Assembly (NCBI RefSeq): GCF_000003605.2
Contig: NW_003126883.1
Location: forward strand, 458,097-494,554
DNA: 36,458 bases
Direction of reading: 5' to 3'
Source of the DNA: Saccoglossus kowalevskii
Lineage: Eukaryota > Hemichordata > Enteropneusta > Harrimaniidae
In this document: positions 1-13,901 of the stretch, piece by piece
Numbering within the stretch: the stretch's first letter is position 1
How the letters are laid out: the number at the start of each line of letters is the position of its first letter
Program-made: the position numbers and the translations under genes
Notes under the pieces: model-generated
Told to the model about the DNA's origin: nothing
Database searches by the model: none
Seen by the model: only the letters and a program-made list of their open reading frames with translations

Positions 1-120
1 TGATGATCACAGTACATTGTTAGATGCTACGTTACATGGGGTGCATAGAATGTCACAGCTAAGGTCATTAACAAGAGGACAACGTGAAGCTGTTGGTGAC
101 TTCTTATCTGCTCTTATCAT
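1..120 (+). CDS. RyR: RyR exon 1 (5' end outside window)
   Basis: Local residues 1-39, containing [13 protein letters not shown], which matches the LTKAQRDSIEVCLL-type helix just upstream of RyR repeat 3. Donor gtaagt at 121; leaves phase 2. Confidence 0.93.
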
Positions 121-3100
121 GTAAGTTTCAGTATAAGCGAATAATCAGCACAACTTTGTATATGATCTGTTCTTTAGATGTATTGCAGGGAATACAAATC
201 TGTTCTCATTACACTTATCATCAAAAACAAACTGAGAGCAGTATTATGACCAGATTACTTTGTGTCCAATAGAGGACCATGCAATACATTGTTTACAAAA
301 AATTAAAACTTGTTATTAATTTATTTCATTGATTTATAATAATGATGATTTTTTCTTCTCATTGTACCAGGAAATTACGCCCATCAATGATGACAAAATT
401 ATTACGCAAGATGGTCATAGATGTACCACTGCTGGCTGAACATGCTGAAGTTGCTCTCAAGGTAACATTTTTTGCAATCATTGCCAATGATACATGTACT
501 TTTATTTCCAATGATTGATATTTCTATATTAAGACAGAACAATGCTGGATACTTGGGTCTTGGAATGAAATTATGAAAACTGTTGATGAGCTGAAATTTG
601 TATATAGGTCTGGAAATTACTTTTAATTTGCAAAAGATTGGGTTTACACAAGGTTTGGTAAGGATTTGCGCAGTTTGATTTACAATGGATTTGGTTTACA
701 GAGTTTTTGGTTTTCAGAGAGTTAACACAGTGTATGGTTTACTCTGGGTTTGGTTTACACAGGATTTGGTTTTACAGAGCTTAGTTCACACAGGATCTGG
801 TTTACACTGTGTTTAGTTCACACAGGATTTGGTTTACATAAGACTGACTTTATTCATGGTTGAGCTTAAATAGGATTTGAGTTTACAGTGTTTTGGTTAA
901 CACTGGATCAAATGTTCACTGGATTGTATTCATCACAGTTCAGTTGACAGAAGATTTGGGTTTACTGATGACAGGTTTACAGTTTACACTGAATTGTATT
1001 CACACTGCATTTACTGTAATCTTATTCTCACTGATTATTGTTTTTTTACTAGGTGCTAACACTACACTATGAGAGGTGTAAGAGTTATTATGGTAGTTAT
1101 GGAGGATGGGGAACATACGGTGCTGCCAATGAAGAGGAGAAACGACTCACTATGATGCTGTTTACAGGATTATTTGATGCATTAGCTGATAGAGTAAGTG
1201 AGATGTAGCAAGTGATATTTATCTTAAGAATGGATCGCGATTAAGGTGCATAAAATTACTAAATATGTGATTTTATTCTTTTCTACAGAATTATGAGCCT
1301 GAACTGTTCAACAAAGCATTACCATGTTTGTGTGCTATTGGCACAGCCTTGTCACCTGACTATGCGTATCAATTCTATGATGATACATATATCAAGGAAT
1401 CTTGTTACGATATTGATGGTATTTACCAACCACGACCCATTGACACATCAGGGTTAGTATAAAGTAGGACCACAAATGAATTTAGGTTTATTCGCCTGTA
1501 CAAGTACCCGTAAATTATTTTATTTCACTTTTACTACATAATGTTGAGGTTGACTGTCATTATTTGTTCATATTCAGAGTTATGCTAAGTGAAGACATGT
1601 TGGCGTTTGGAGAAAGATTTGCTGAACATTCTCATGATGCCTGGTCTCATGAAAAGGTATGTGTATATTTCAAAAATTGCTACTTTAATTAGGAAAAGGG
1701 CATGCTTTTTAATTATTCTTTCTACAAATACAAATTTTTTTAGGTGATATTGAGTTTGTTCTATATGGTGTTAGTACAGTGTTTCCTGTTTTTAAAAATA
1801 AGTGTTGATCATTTAATCACGTAATATTTCAGCACTTATATGTAGTGTTTTATGAGTAACTGATATACCAGACTTGTATGACTTAGCGCTGGTGCTTGAC
1901 TAATAGCCCACCTTCAACAATGACCTGTTGAAAGTCGTGTGAGATGTTACAGCGGTTCTGAGAATTATTCGAACAGTTAGTTAGCAAGATGGCTTGCAAC
2001 TTTGCAAAACTAGACTTGATGGCGCCGTTTGACTGATAGCATGCTGTGTGGGATTCACTATTTTTGCTATTACGAATCTAGCATCGGCACTTCACTTCTG
2101 CATTGCACAGAAGTTCACAGAAATGGCACAATTATGCGAACAATTGAAATCTTAAATTAAATTATCTGCTAAAACATTAGGTGGTGTAATCTTTGGATTG
2201 GGTGACATTTTTAAGTTTATAATGTAGTACTAGGTAAATAAATGTTCACTTTCATTGCAGTTTGAGAGTGGTTGGTCACACAGTGATGTTGCTAATACTG
2301 CGTCGAAAGTCACTCCCATGTTGAAACCATATCGAATGCTTGTTCCAAAGGTGGGTTTAGTTTTAAAGGAGGTATTGAATGCTTGTTCCAAAAGTGGGTT
2401 TATATTTAAATTTGATACCAAATGCTTGTTCCTAAGGTGAGTTCAGTTTTAAACGTGCTAACAAATGCTTGTTTGAAAAGTGAGTTTAGATTTAAATTTG
2501 GTATTGAATGCTTGTTCATAAGGTGGGTTTAAATTTAAATTTGGTATTGAATGCTTGTTCATAAGGTGGGTTTAAATTTAAATTTGGTATTGAATGCTTG
2601 TTCAAAAGACAGGTTTCAATTAAACTGGTATCAAATGCTTGTTCAAAAGTTGGCTTAATTCACAGGTGAGTTTAATACTTAACAGTACTATTATATGCTT
2701 CTTTAAGGAATAGACCTGAATTTATGTTTTAAGAGTTTAAAAGTATCTTTCTTGTTTGCATGACAAACTGTATGCTGGTATTTTTATTTAAATATGATAT
2801 TTTCAAATAATTTGGATTAAAAAAGTGAAATGCATCACTCATTTTTTTATCTTCATAATTTGCCTGCTCCCCTTCATCCAACCCCCGTCTCTTTATCTTT
2901 ATTCCTTATGTTCATTCAACTAGATGGTAGTTCTTTTTGGTTCATTTTGCTTTGCTGTCTCCCTCATTTCACTTGTCAATAGGAGAAAGAAAAGTACAGA
3001 GAATCAATCCGAGAGAGCCTGAAAGCAATCTTAGCATGGCAGTGGAACATCGAGCGGGGTAAAATGTTGGACCAACATGCACCAGCACATCGACAAAGAA

Positions 3101-6100
3101 GACTGTCCAAATCAAGTTTGGTATGTGATCTGATGCTTCCTGTAGTAATTTCTTTGTGTTGTATCAGTGTTGTATCATTACTGTACATTTCTTCCAACAT
3201 CTCCCCATCTGCCTGCATGCTTCCCTGGACTCTACCAGCAGTATGATCCTTGTTTACCAATGTTTTTAGATGGTTATAATACATCAACGTAATGTGGTAG
3301 GTAACTTGTCTCAACCCGTCTTGTTTTAACTGACTACTCCATTCATTTACTCCTAGCCACAAAGCCCTGATTGGCAAACAATCGAGGTGAGTCGATCCTC
3401 CTCTGCCATGATAACCTTCCTTCATTTTCTATGTATCATTTGATTCCTACCTCATACTACTACTTTGCAGTCTGACCTGTAATCCATGTGACTTGCGCTA
3501 CAAACTAATCTCTGTGTTTGTGCTGTTTTAATCTTGTATCTGTTTATAATGGTGTTTTTCCAGTGTTTGCTGGGCTGCTGTAATATATTGTGATACTGTG
3601 GTGCTTTGTAACTTGCACATTTTTTAATATTGTTAATAATTTTTTTCACAGGATGTTGGTGTTCTATGTAGTAAATTTTTTATGAGAACAGTTATTAATT
3701 ATTTTTTATTGATTGTCAGGGAGCGCAAGACTCTCCACATGGTTACAACCCTAGGCCAATTGATATGTCAAATATTACTCTTACTAAAGAGATGCAGGTA
3801 TTTATATTTTTACACATGTCATTTAAAATCAGAATGCTTTGCTGATGTCAATGTTGCAAAAACATATAACTGTCATGTTTCTTGAAGAAATATTTCCTCA
3901 ATTGAAAATGCATCATTGGTAGAAAATGCACATAAACCTAAAGCATGCATTTATTGTATGTTCGACTACTGTATGACTTTGCAATACAGTAACTGAAAAC
4001 ATACATAAATTAGATTTATCCAAAATTGTTTTCATCAGAATATGGCAGAACGACTTGCTGAGAATGCTCATGATATCTGGGCCAAAAGAACAAAACAGGA
4101 AATTGAAAACATCGGTAAGGAATCGTTTTACAATTTATTTGTCTATCCCGCACCACCATCACAATATCTTGGAATATGCTACATTCAGTTATCTCCTCTT
4201 GTTGCATTTCTAAAGGTGGTGGTGTACATCCCCAGATGGTGCCTTATGATATGCTAACTGATAAAGAAAAAAAGACTGATAGAGACACTGCCCAGGCTTT
4301 ATTGAAATTCTTACAGGTGAATGGCTTCAAACTTCAAAGGTAAGTCACTAATAATTACATACCAACCATCACATCAAATTTCCTTATTGAGAGCTTCTAT
4401 ATAAAATGACTTCAAAATCATACAACAAAAATATATCTATCAAGAGTCATCCTCATTTCAATTTCCTTAATTGTATCCTTGGAATGCGTTACCATAACAA
4501 CATCATCTTCATTTCATTGTGATATCTTCCAAGCATGTATTGTCTTGTCATATTTTTCTCCTACGTGTATACTTTTTTTTTTTGCACACATCATGTACTT
4601 GGCTGTATCCTAGTGTATATGTATCTCATTTGCCAATTTGTGTTTGTGATATTTCCGTTTTAGTCCGGAAGAGCAGATACAAGCGCAAGAGGAAAGGTAA
4701 ACAATCGTGGCCTTGATCATGCACCAATTTTGTTAATACTAACTTTTATTTATACTGATATGGTTGTTGTTGATAACTTACCTTGTATGGTTTTTAAATA
4801 CTTCTGCTGTGTTTGGTTATTGTAGTTTAAAAATAGATATTATGGTACCGGTATAAATTTCTTTAGTCGTGTCTTGTCTTAAAACTACAAATACAAAATC
4901 TTCCAGATCACTCAATTTTGTAATATCTTCTGCATCATCAAGTTCTGCTGTCAAATGTTTATGTGTATGATGGCTTCTTTAAAAATCACCAGACCTTACT
5001 GGAATTATAAAAACAGTCAAGTTAATTCAAGTTTCGGTGATTTTTGTTTTTGAAATTAAGTATCAATATTTTATTTTCAGATTTGTCATTTGTAAGAGGG
5101 TTGAATCAATGACTTTCATTTCACTATTTCCATTTAATTATTACCTGGTAACACATATAGCTGTCAACACAATGAATAAAATAGATGCAGATTATATTGT
5201 TTTGTATATCTTGTACCGGGAATCATGAAATCGTGCTGATTTATAGATATGAGCTTCCTCCAATTCAAAGATACAATTATATAGGTGAAGTAACCAACAC
5301 AACTCGCGACATTTACATCACCTCTATTACTAGTTTATTGCATATTTCACACTTTGCCTTTTCTTGCACTGATTTAATTTACCTTAATCCTTCTAGCTCT
5401 AATATATTTATGTCTTTGCAATGTAAATTTTAAAATCGGTGAACGCTTCTAGGACCGATAAATATAATATATAGAAAATGGTAGTTAATAATTTTAGTCC
5501 TGTGGAAAGTGAGTGTACCCACCACCATTTCCTATGTATTATTTTGCAATGTGAATGTTACTTTCTCACGTCTTGCAGATTTGCAGTTTACCTTGCTTTT
5601 TTGCACTGTTTTTATTACCAAAAAAAACACTGATTTTCTCACCTGAAATGTTCGATAGTGATTATCAAAGTGTGTGGTTTTGTCGTCAATAGGGAAATGC
5701 ATGTTTTTTCATGTATTATTTTTTTTATGTATCAAGATTGACTTTTCATTTTGTGAAAACAGTCAGCTGATAAGATAATTCTTCATTACCATTGCTTAGA
5801 AAAATTATACATTTCTATTTGGGTGTAGGAAAATTGACATGTATCTTGGATTTTGCATTTTCAATAGAACGAAAGTAACCATTCAAATAACTTTCAATCT
5901 GAAATATCTTTTCTTAACAAAATAGAAAAAGTTTTAGTTTATAATTCTCTGAAAAAAAACATATAACACAACAGAGATAAGATGATTTTGACTTCTAAAC
6001 ATATACATTGAGTTCTTAATAGCACACAAGTTGGCAGTCTGTTTTAAACTAATAAAAACAGGAAATCACATTTGGTCTGTCTTGGAAAAATTCAATATTA

Positions 6101-9100
6101 GCACTCTGTAAGTATTTGTGTTGCAATAACTCACTGTGCAAAAATGAATGTTTCTATAGCAACGTGCATGTAAAGTGTGAGTCTTCTTTCTTTAATATTA
6201 GCCCATACCCCACCACCACCACCACCAAATGTTGCTTAGATAGTATGGCTGAAATTATGTTTGCGTATACCCTTTGCTATATTATCATTCAATACAGGAC
6301 AAAACCAGCTCAATAAATTCCACAAGACCCAGCTCAATATAATTGTCCCCAAAGCTGGCTATCATTGTCACCTTGTTAATTCATAACTGCTGTTACACCT
6401 TTCAGTTTTATTCCTCCTGAACAGTACCTGGTATATCTGTGAACAAGGGCAAGGTTTTAATTGGTGCACTGTGTTTTTAATTATTAATTTTTAATTATTT
6501 TTGTGTCAAGTGATGCATTAAATGTCACTGTTGTCTCCTGGTGAGTTGCTGTTAAATAAGTTGAACTTGCTAACATATACTCTTACTGATTTATTTATTT
6601 TTTGCAGAGGAAAGCAACCTTTAGGTCCTCAAGTTAGCAGCGCCAGTGCCGCTATGGAAAGAAGATTCTCCTTCAACCTTGTTGAAAAGTTACTGCATTA
6701 TGTGGACAAAGCACACGCTATGAAACCAATACGCCGTGATTGTAAGTCCTATATCAACTACTACATAGATGCAAAAATTATCAACTTAAGTCAATAAGGT
6801 GGCATACTACCAAAGTTGAGCAGTTTTGTGAAACTCGGGTTATTTAATTTCCAAGTTATTGATTACCTAGTCATTACAGGTTAATCACAGGTGTATGACC
6901 TCATCTCCCGACCAAACTGCAGTATTTATGTATACAAATAGGTTACAATAATATATTTTTTTTAACTTATCTCTTGGTTACAGTGCCAAAAGAAGTTCGC
7001 AGAAAAGAAGAAAAAGGCTATAAATTCTTTGCTAAGGTTAGACACAACAATCCTTCATTAATGTTAGCATTTGATTTAACACTACTAGAATAGAATTACA
7101 AAATTTTACATCATTTTCATTTCCAGATTATTCTACCACTGATTGAGAATTACTTCAAATCTCATAGTACATACTATGTTACCATGCCCAATGCGCCACA
7201 AGCATCAAGTGGCTGTGGTGTTGCTGCACATAGAGAAAAAGATATGGTTGCAAGGTAAAAACTCACTCTTACTTTGGTTATCATTTAGGGGATGTATATG
7301 TCTCAGTCATTATTATTACTGTTTTATGAATATTGAAATTTTTTTAATTTCAGTCTGTTTTGCAAGTTATCTGCCTTAGTGCGACAGAAGATCAATATGT
7401 TTGGTAAGTGTTTGACAATAGAAGATATTACTGAACATCCAACATCGAAAACATTAATTGGAATTTGTTGTTCTGCATCAGCACTCATCCCAAAATGTAT
7501 CAGCACTCATTCAAACCTTCGCATTGCCCTTTTCAACATTGAAACGTTCAGAGTCATTGATGTCACAATTAAGCACTTTCTCTTGTTCACACTTGAACAT
7601 AAATTCTAGGTAAAATAAAATATTTACAAACTGTAAAACTGAATTGAAAACATTTGAATTGTGTTGTTTGTAGGAAGAGATCTTGGATGTGTTGTAGATT
7701 GTTTGCAAATGTTAGCACAAAGCCTAGATGCTGGGTAAGTAAAGAAAACCTGTTCTTCTGTTACTCTGATTCTAATTTGCATTCTCTAGAGCCGAGCATG
7801 TTTTTGAGGATTCCATTTGATGGTGTGGTAAATGTAGATGCGAAATCACAAAGATTATATGCAAACACCTGTACAGACTTATGATGAAAATAAGATCAGA
7901 AACTAAAATAAAGGAATTCCAAATTTAAAATTATTCACAATATATTATTTACACCAACAAAAACTACATATACAATTAACCCATTAAAGGTATCCTACTC
8001 CTACTTTCTGCAAAAGTGAACTAAGAGCTATGGGCATCTCTTCAATGAGTCCCAATACACAGTTGATTTGGAAAGACTTGTTATTTTCTTTGAGTGAATC
8101 CTTCAAGTTTAAAGTCAACCCAGCAAATTGTGTATGGTTATTTCTGATTCATGGGAATCGCTGCTCGTGAACTTTATTTGTTTGCTCTCATTTACTGATT
8201 TTTCCTAAACTTGGTACATAGTTGTTGATACATGTTGGTATACATATGCTCCAGAATTTTCTTTTTTCAGCTACAAAATGGCCGACAGGTGGCCATATTT
8301 TAACTAAAAAACTTAATTTGTGTTAGAATACAATCCAAGATGGTTGACTGGTGGTCATAGACCATATTGCAGTTGCAAATCATAGTTTATTGTAGGGTAG
8401 TTATGACCGAATCAAAATACAACTCTGCCTATCATAAAGCATTTCTGCTCTCGTAATCTGACATATTTATCCCACAATGCACTATAATTTTGAACTGTGA
8501 TACATGTTTTACATTTTGCCAACATAAACATTAAAGACTAATGCATGTTAAATTGTCTGGCAGTTCCAGACATTAATTCAGTGTAGAACCGGTACATGCA
8601 GAAGAAAGCATAATTTATAAATGCTGACATTTTATTTCTCATGTATTACCGGTATTGTACAAGAACAGAGAGGGCTGTGACATTCTTAATAGCTTGTTAT
8701 ACATTGAAATCAATATAATTTATCATTCTGTGAAAAGTCAAGTCTGCATTTGTTCCAAAATGTTTCTGCACTCATTCCAATGTTAAAATTTCCTTTTATA
8801 TTGGGTAAATTACGGTAAGTCACCATCATTGAAACGTACATTTTTGCACGTACCAAGTTATTATGGAAGTAGAATTCTGTCAAAGAACTCACAAATTTCA
8901 ATCGGCACAAATGTTTTTCATTGGCATTTTTGGCTGTTATTACAAATAAAAGATGTAATATAATAATAAGGTTATCTTGATAATGATGCAAAGTATACAT
9001 TCAGGCAGATTGCATCATTATAATCACCATCCTGCCTTTATATATACTATGCCAGTATTCTTCTGATATATTATTTAACTTCATGTATTCTTTTGATTTA

Positions 9101-12100
9101 TAGATCTGTTATCAAACATAATCCTGATATAGTTAAGATGGCCATATCACCATTCTTCAGCAATGCAGCGGATGACCTATCAATGACTTTGGAGAATGTC
9201 AAGAACACTGGTAGATTCAGTCATGTTAAGACAGTACAAGTTAAACATGGCCATGCTCTAAATTATGTTCCATGTGTATTGCTGCCTGTGCTCACAACAG
9301 TCTTTCATCATTTTGGAAAGTACAGCTTTGGAGAGGATATAATCTGTAAGTGTTGTTCAATTATTTCAGGTGTACATATATGTGCAAATAATAGGAAAAC
9401 TACCATTTATGAGTAAAATGAATATTTTTTTTTTGTAGTGGATCAAGTCCAGGTTTATTGTTATAAAATCTTGAGTACATTGTATTCACTGGGTGCTGAG
9501 AAATCGCTCTATGTTAACAGGTTAGTAATTTTATTTGTTTTATTTTAAATGGAAGATTTCAGTTTGATACAGCTCACCCACCAAGAATGGTCTCGCCATG
9601 GTTACTGATTTTGTCATGCCCAGCAGACCACTTGCAAATGTTGTCCTGTTCAGCAGACCACTTACAAATGTTGTCCTATTCTGACCACTACTAGTATTAT
9701 GTCCAGCAGACCACTTGCAAATGTTGTTCTGTCTGGACCACTACTAGTATGATCATGTCCAGCTAACCACTTGCAAATGCAGTCCTGTCCTGACCACTCA
9801 CTGATTTTGTCATGTCCAGCAGACCACTTGCAAATGTTGTCCTGTCTTGACCACTACTAGTATCATCATGTCCAGCTAACCACTTGCAAATGCAGTCCTG
9901 TCCTGACCACTCACTGATTTTGTCATGTCCAGCTAACCACTTGCAAATGCAGTCCTGTCTTGATCACTTACTAATTTTGTCATGTCCACCAGACCACTTG
10001 CAAATGTTGTCCTGTCCTGACCACTAACTGATTTTGTCATGTCCAGCAGACCACTTACAAATGTTGTTCTGTCTTGACCATTACTAGTATTGTTATGTCC
10101 AGCAGACCACTTGCAAATGTTGTCCTGTCCTGACCACTTACTGATTTTGTCATGTCCAGCAGACCACTTGCAAATGTTGTCCGTTCTGACCACTTGCAAA
10201 TGTTGTTCTGTCCTGACCACTTACTGATTTTGTCATGTCCAGCAGACCACTTGCAAATGTTGTCCTGTCCAGCAGACCACTAACTGATTTTGTCATGTCC
10301 AGCAGACCACTTACAAATGTTGTTCTGTCTTGACCATTACTAGTATTGTTATGTCCAGCAGACCACTTGCAAATGTTGTCCTGTCCTGACCACTTACTGA
10401 TTTTGTCATGTCCAGCAGACCACTTGCAAATGTTGTCCGTTCTGACCACTTGCAAATGTTGTCCTGTCCTGACCACTTACTGATTTTGTCATGTTCAGCA
10501 GACCACTTGCAAATGCTGTTCTGTCCTGACCACTCACTGATTTTGTCCTGCCCAGCAGACCACTTGCAAATGTTGTCCTGTCCAGACCACTTACTAATTT
10601 TGTCCTGCCCAGCAGACCACTTGCAAATGCTGTCCTGTCCTGACCACTTACTAATTTTGTCCTGCCCGGCAGACCACTTGCAAGTGCTGTCCTGTCCTGA
10701 CCACTTACTGATTTTGTCCTGCCCAGCAGATCACTTGCAAATGTTGTCCTGCCCTTACTGACCTTGTCCTGCCCTTACTGACCTTGTCCTGCCCTTACTG
10801 ACCTTGTCCTGCCTTTACTGACCTTGTCCTGCCCTTACTGACCTTGTCCTGCCCTTACTGACCTTGTCCTGCCTTTACTGACCTTGTCCTGCCCTTACTG
10901 ACCTTGTCCTGCCTTTACTGACCTTGTCCTGCCCTTACTGACCTTGTCCTGCCTTTACTGACCTTGTCCTGCCTTTACTGACCTTGTCCTGCCCTTACTG
11001 ACCTTGTCCTGCCTTTACTGACCTTGTCCTGCCTTTACTGACCTTGTCCTGCCTTTACTGACCTTGTCCTGCCTTTACTGACCTTGTCCTGCCTTTACTG
11101 ACCTTGTCCTGCCCTTACTGACCTTGTCCTTCCCTTACTGACCTTGTCCTGCCTTTACTGACCTTGTCCTGCCTTTACTGACCTTGTCCTGCCCTTACTG
11201 ACCTTGTCCTGTCCATACTGCTAATGGTGCCATACTCTTAACTACTGACTTCTGTTGTTCTCACCTATAAGCATTCACTATGTCTACTATAGCTTTCATT
11301 TAATTACATTACTCCNNNNNNNNNNNNNNNNNNNNNNNNNNNNNNNNNNNNNNNNNNNNNNNNNNGCCCTTACTGACCTTGTCCTGTCCATACTGCTAAT
11401 GGTGCCATACTCTTAGACTACTGACTTCTGTTGTCTCACCTATAAGCATTCAGCTATGTCTACTATAAGCTTTCATTTAAATTACAATTACTCCCTTACT
11501 GTATCTGCTGTCATTCCAGTTTCTTATCGCTATTTACTCTTTCCTTCTATTAATCTTGCATATATTTCCTTAAATTCATCCTCTAAATCATCATATAATG
11601 TTTGTAATGTCATTGTTTCATTGTTCATAAAATATAATATTGATTCTTGTTCCTACTAGTGGTGAGGCTGTAAAAGAAATTCTTAAAAGGTAACCTATAC
11701 ATTCCTGCAACATCAGCGATATTGTAGCAGGCATGGTGTAAGAATGGAATTGACTCGATTTAACTTTGTTTTTCTCCCTGCTCTTTCCATTTCCCACTGT
11801 CACTTTTCCTATTGTTCTTCCTTTACCTGATTTGAGTTTTATAGTCATGATGGTGTGATCTAGCTGAACATTCTATTATATTCCTTGCACTGAATTCTTG
11901 TTATGTTAATAAAATCTATGAATTTCCACTGTACTACTAGTATATGTAGTATGTAGATAGGATATTTTTCAAAATTGAAATGTTGCAACACTGATTGCAG
12001 TGGATTTCAAAGCAGTGTCAGTGTTGTTAATTATACTGAATAACAGATTGCACTTACTGAGGTGTAACGACCCTGACAATTTGTTACCTTTTACCAAAGC

Positions 12101-13809
12101 AGACCTGCATATTGTTTTCAAGCATGTTAATTAATCAAGACCTGTTGATGGAAATTTAATGAAAAATTATGCATATTTGCTTTAAAATTATGTATAAAAT
12201 GCAACATTTCTGTGGGAGAAATTATTTCATTCAATGGTTAAATCACAGTACTAGTGGTCTGATGAAAAAGAAATGTACACGATTTAATTGTGTAATATTA
12301 ATTCAACTTTTCATTTTTAACTACTGTACAGGCTCAAGCAATTTAGACATCAAATATTTAGTATGTTTCAATGCTTGTTTTTGGAAACGAAAAATAAAAA
12401 GTAAACACAACCATATGCAGTTAATTTTGAGTTCTCAATATTTTGTTTAATTAGTGTGCAGGGGGTGTTATTAATTGATTTGAGAGCAATCTGGACACTA
12501 TTTTGAAATCCACTGTAAACAGTTCAAGTGAATTATAAACAATTTTATATACCATCTTGTCTGAATTGAAATTTGTTAAAAAAATATAAAATGTACCTTT
12601 GTTATTATTTGCGCTTTGTCCTACGACTCTTTTATTGTTTGGCAAAATATCAGAATATGTGGTGTATTTTTAGTTTTTTTCATTTCCCTTTCTTATTCTG
12701 GTTACTATTTATTATAATACTACCAGAACATTAGAATAGAAGTCCTATAAGTTTTTAGTCTTCTTTCGTTATTTCGGTTCTCTGAATAGACACTGATTCT
12801 GTAAACTGAATTTTTGGCAAGAAAAAAGTGAGAAGTAAAATTTGAACTTTTTTGTATGTATCTTTCTAGACATCGTCCAGCAATTGGAGAATTACTGGCA
12901 GCCTTTGCCGCAGCATTTCCTGTTGCATTTTTGGAGCCACATCTCAACAAACATAACAGAAATTCTGTGTTTGGACAGTTAGAGATGCATTCAGCAGATT
13001 CGCCGAAAATTGGTAAGTGTAGCAGTTTTGTGATTTTTTTGATAATAATAAAATTACTCTTCATACACTGCTTATGATGACCAGTTCTGGGGGTGACATT
13101 GTTTTATATGGATTGACGATTTGTATGTTTTCATACTTTGATCAAATCATCATTTATTTTATATACAAAATATGCAAGTCCATGTATGATAAGATAATCC
13201 TTGAATATAATATTGGATTATGTACAATATACTTACTTTTGTACTTATTCATTTTATAGATGAATTAAATCAGATAGTGTCTAATATTCCAACACTAGAA
13301 GACACTATTTCTGAAATAGAACAGATGGCTGGATCTGGTGCGAAATATGCAGAATCACCACATGTGATAGAAGTCATATTGCCAATGATATGCAGGTATG
13401 GTTGTCCTATTGAATAGTTCTTTGCAGTGGTTAGATGTACACATGATGGGCATGTTGGTCTGAGTTTTGTGTAAAGTATTGACTATAACAGCCAAGTGAT
13501 TGAGTAGCTAATCAGCAATAGCGTCACAGCTGGTGGTTTCCTGGAGTGATGAGAAACTAGCCATTGTGGTACCAGGCATGATTTCCTGCTGCATACTTTA
13601 AAACAGCTGGCCCGAAAATGTCAGTGTTGTTGTTATGAAGGTTGAGTTATTTTAAGCGGCGAAGTCATAAAGCAGGTGTGATCTTGGCTACTGAGTCATC
13701 ACTGTCAATAGAAGGTGGAAATTGGATAACTATTTGTTACAATACATAGCAATGCAAAAACAGGGATTGGAATGAAAATAGTTATCAATAGCTGCAACAT
13801 GAGCATGAA

Positions 13810-13901
<92 letters not shown>

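Larger units (their letters stand above)
11224..12869 (+). other. Rest of intron 17 with a candidate microexon
   Basis: After the gap and its duplicated flanks, 11495-12869 contains the candidate microexon at 11660-11689 and otherwise plain AT-rich sequence. No transposon ends or second gene recognised. Confidence 0.55.

Noticed and set aside
9933-10761. Open frames of about 95-117 codons on both strands in the 57-bp array
   Set aside because: Repeat by-products: the same unit is open on both strands at once, with no match to a known protein.
10744-11223. Short regular repeats as CRISPR or satellite centromere
   Set aside because: A 20-bp head-to-tail minisatellite of under 500 bases within an intron; no spacers and no wider satellite context.
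11191-11494. Genuine segmental duplication around position 11340
   Set aside because: The two copies abut a 50-N gap and differ only by single-base indels of the read-end type, so an unmerged contig overlap explains it better.
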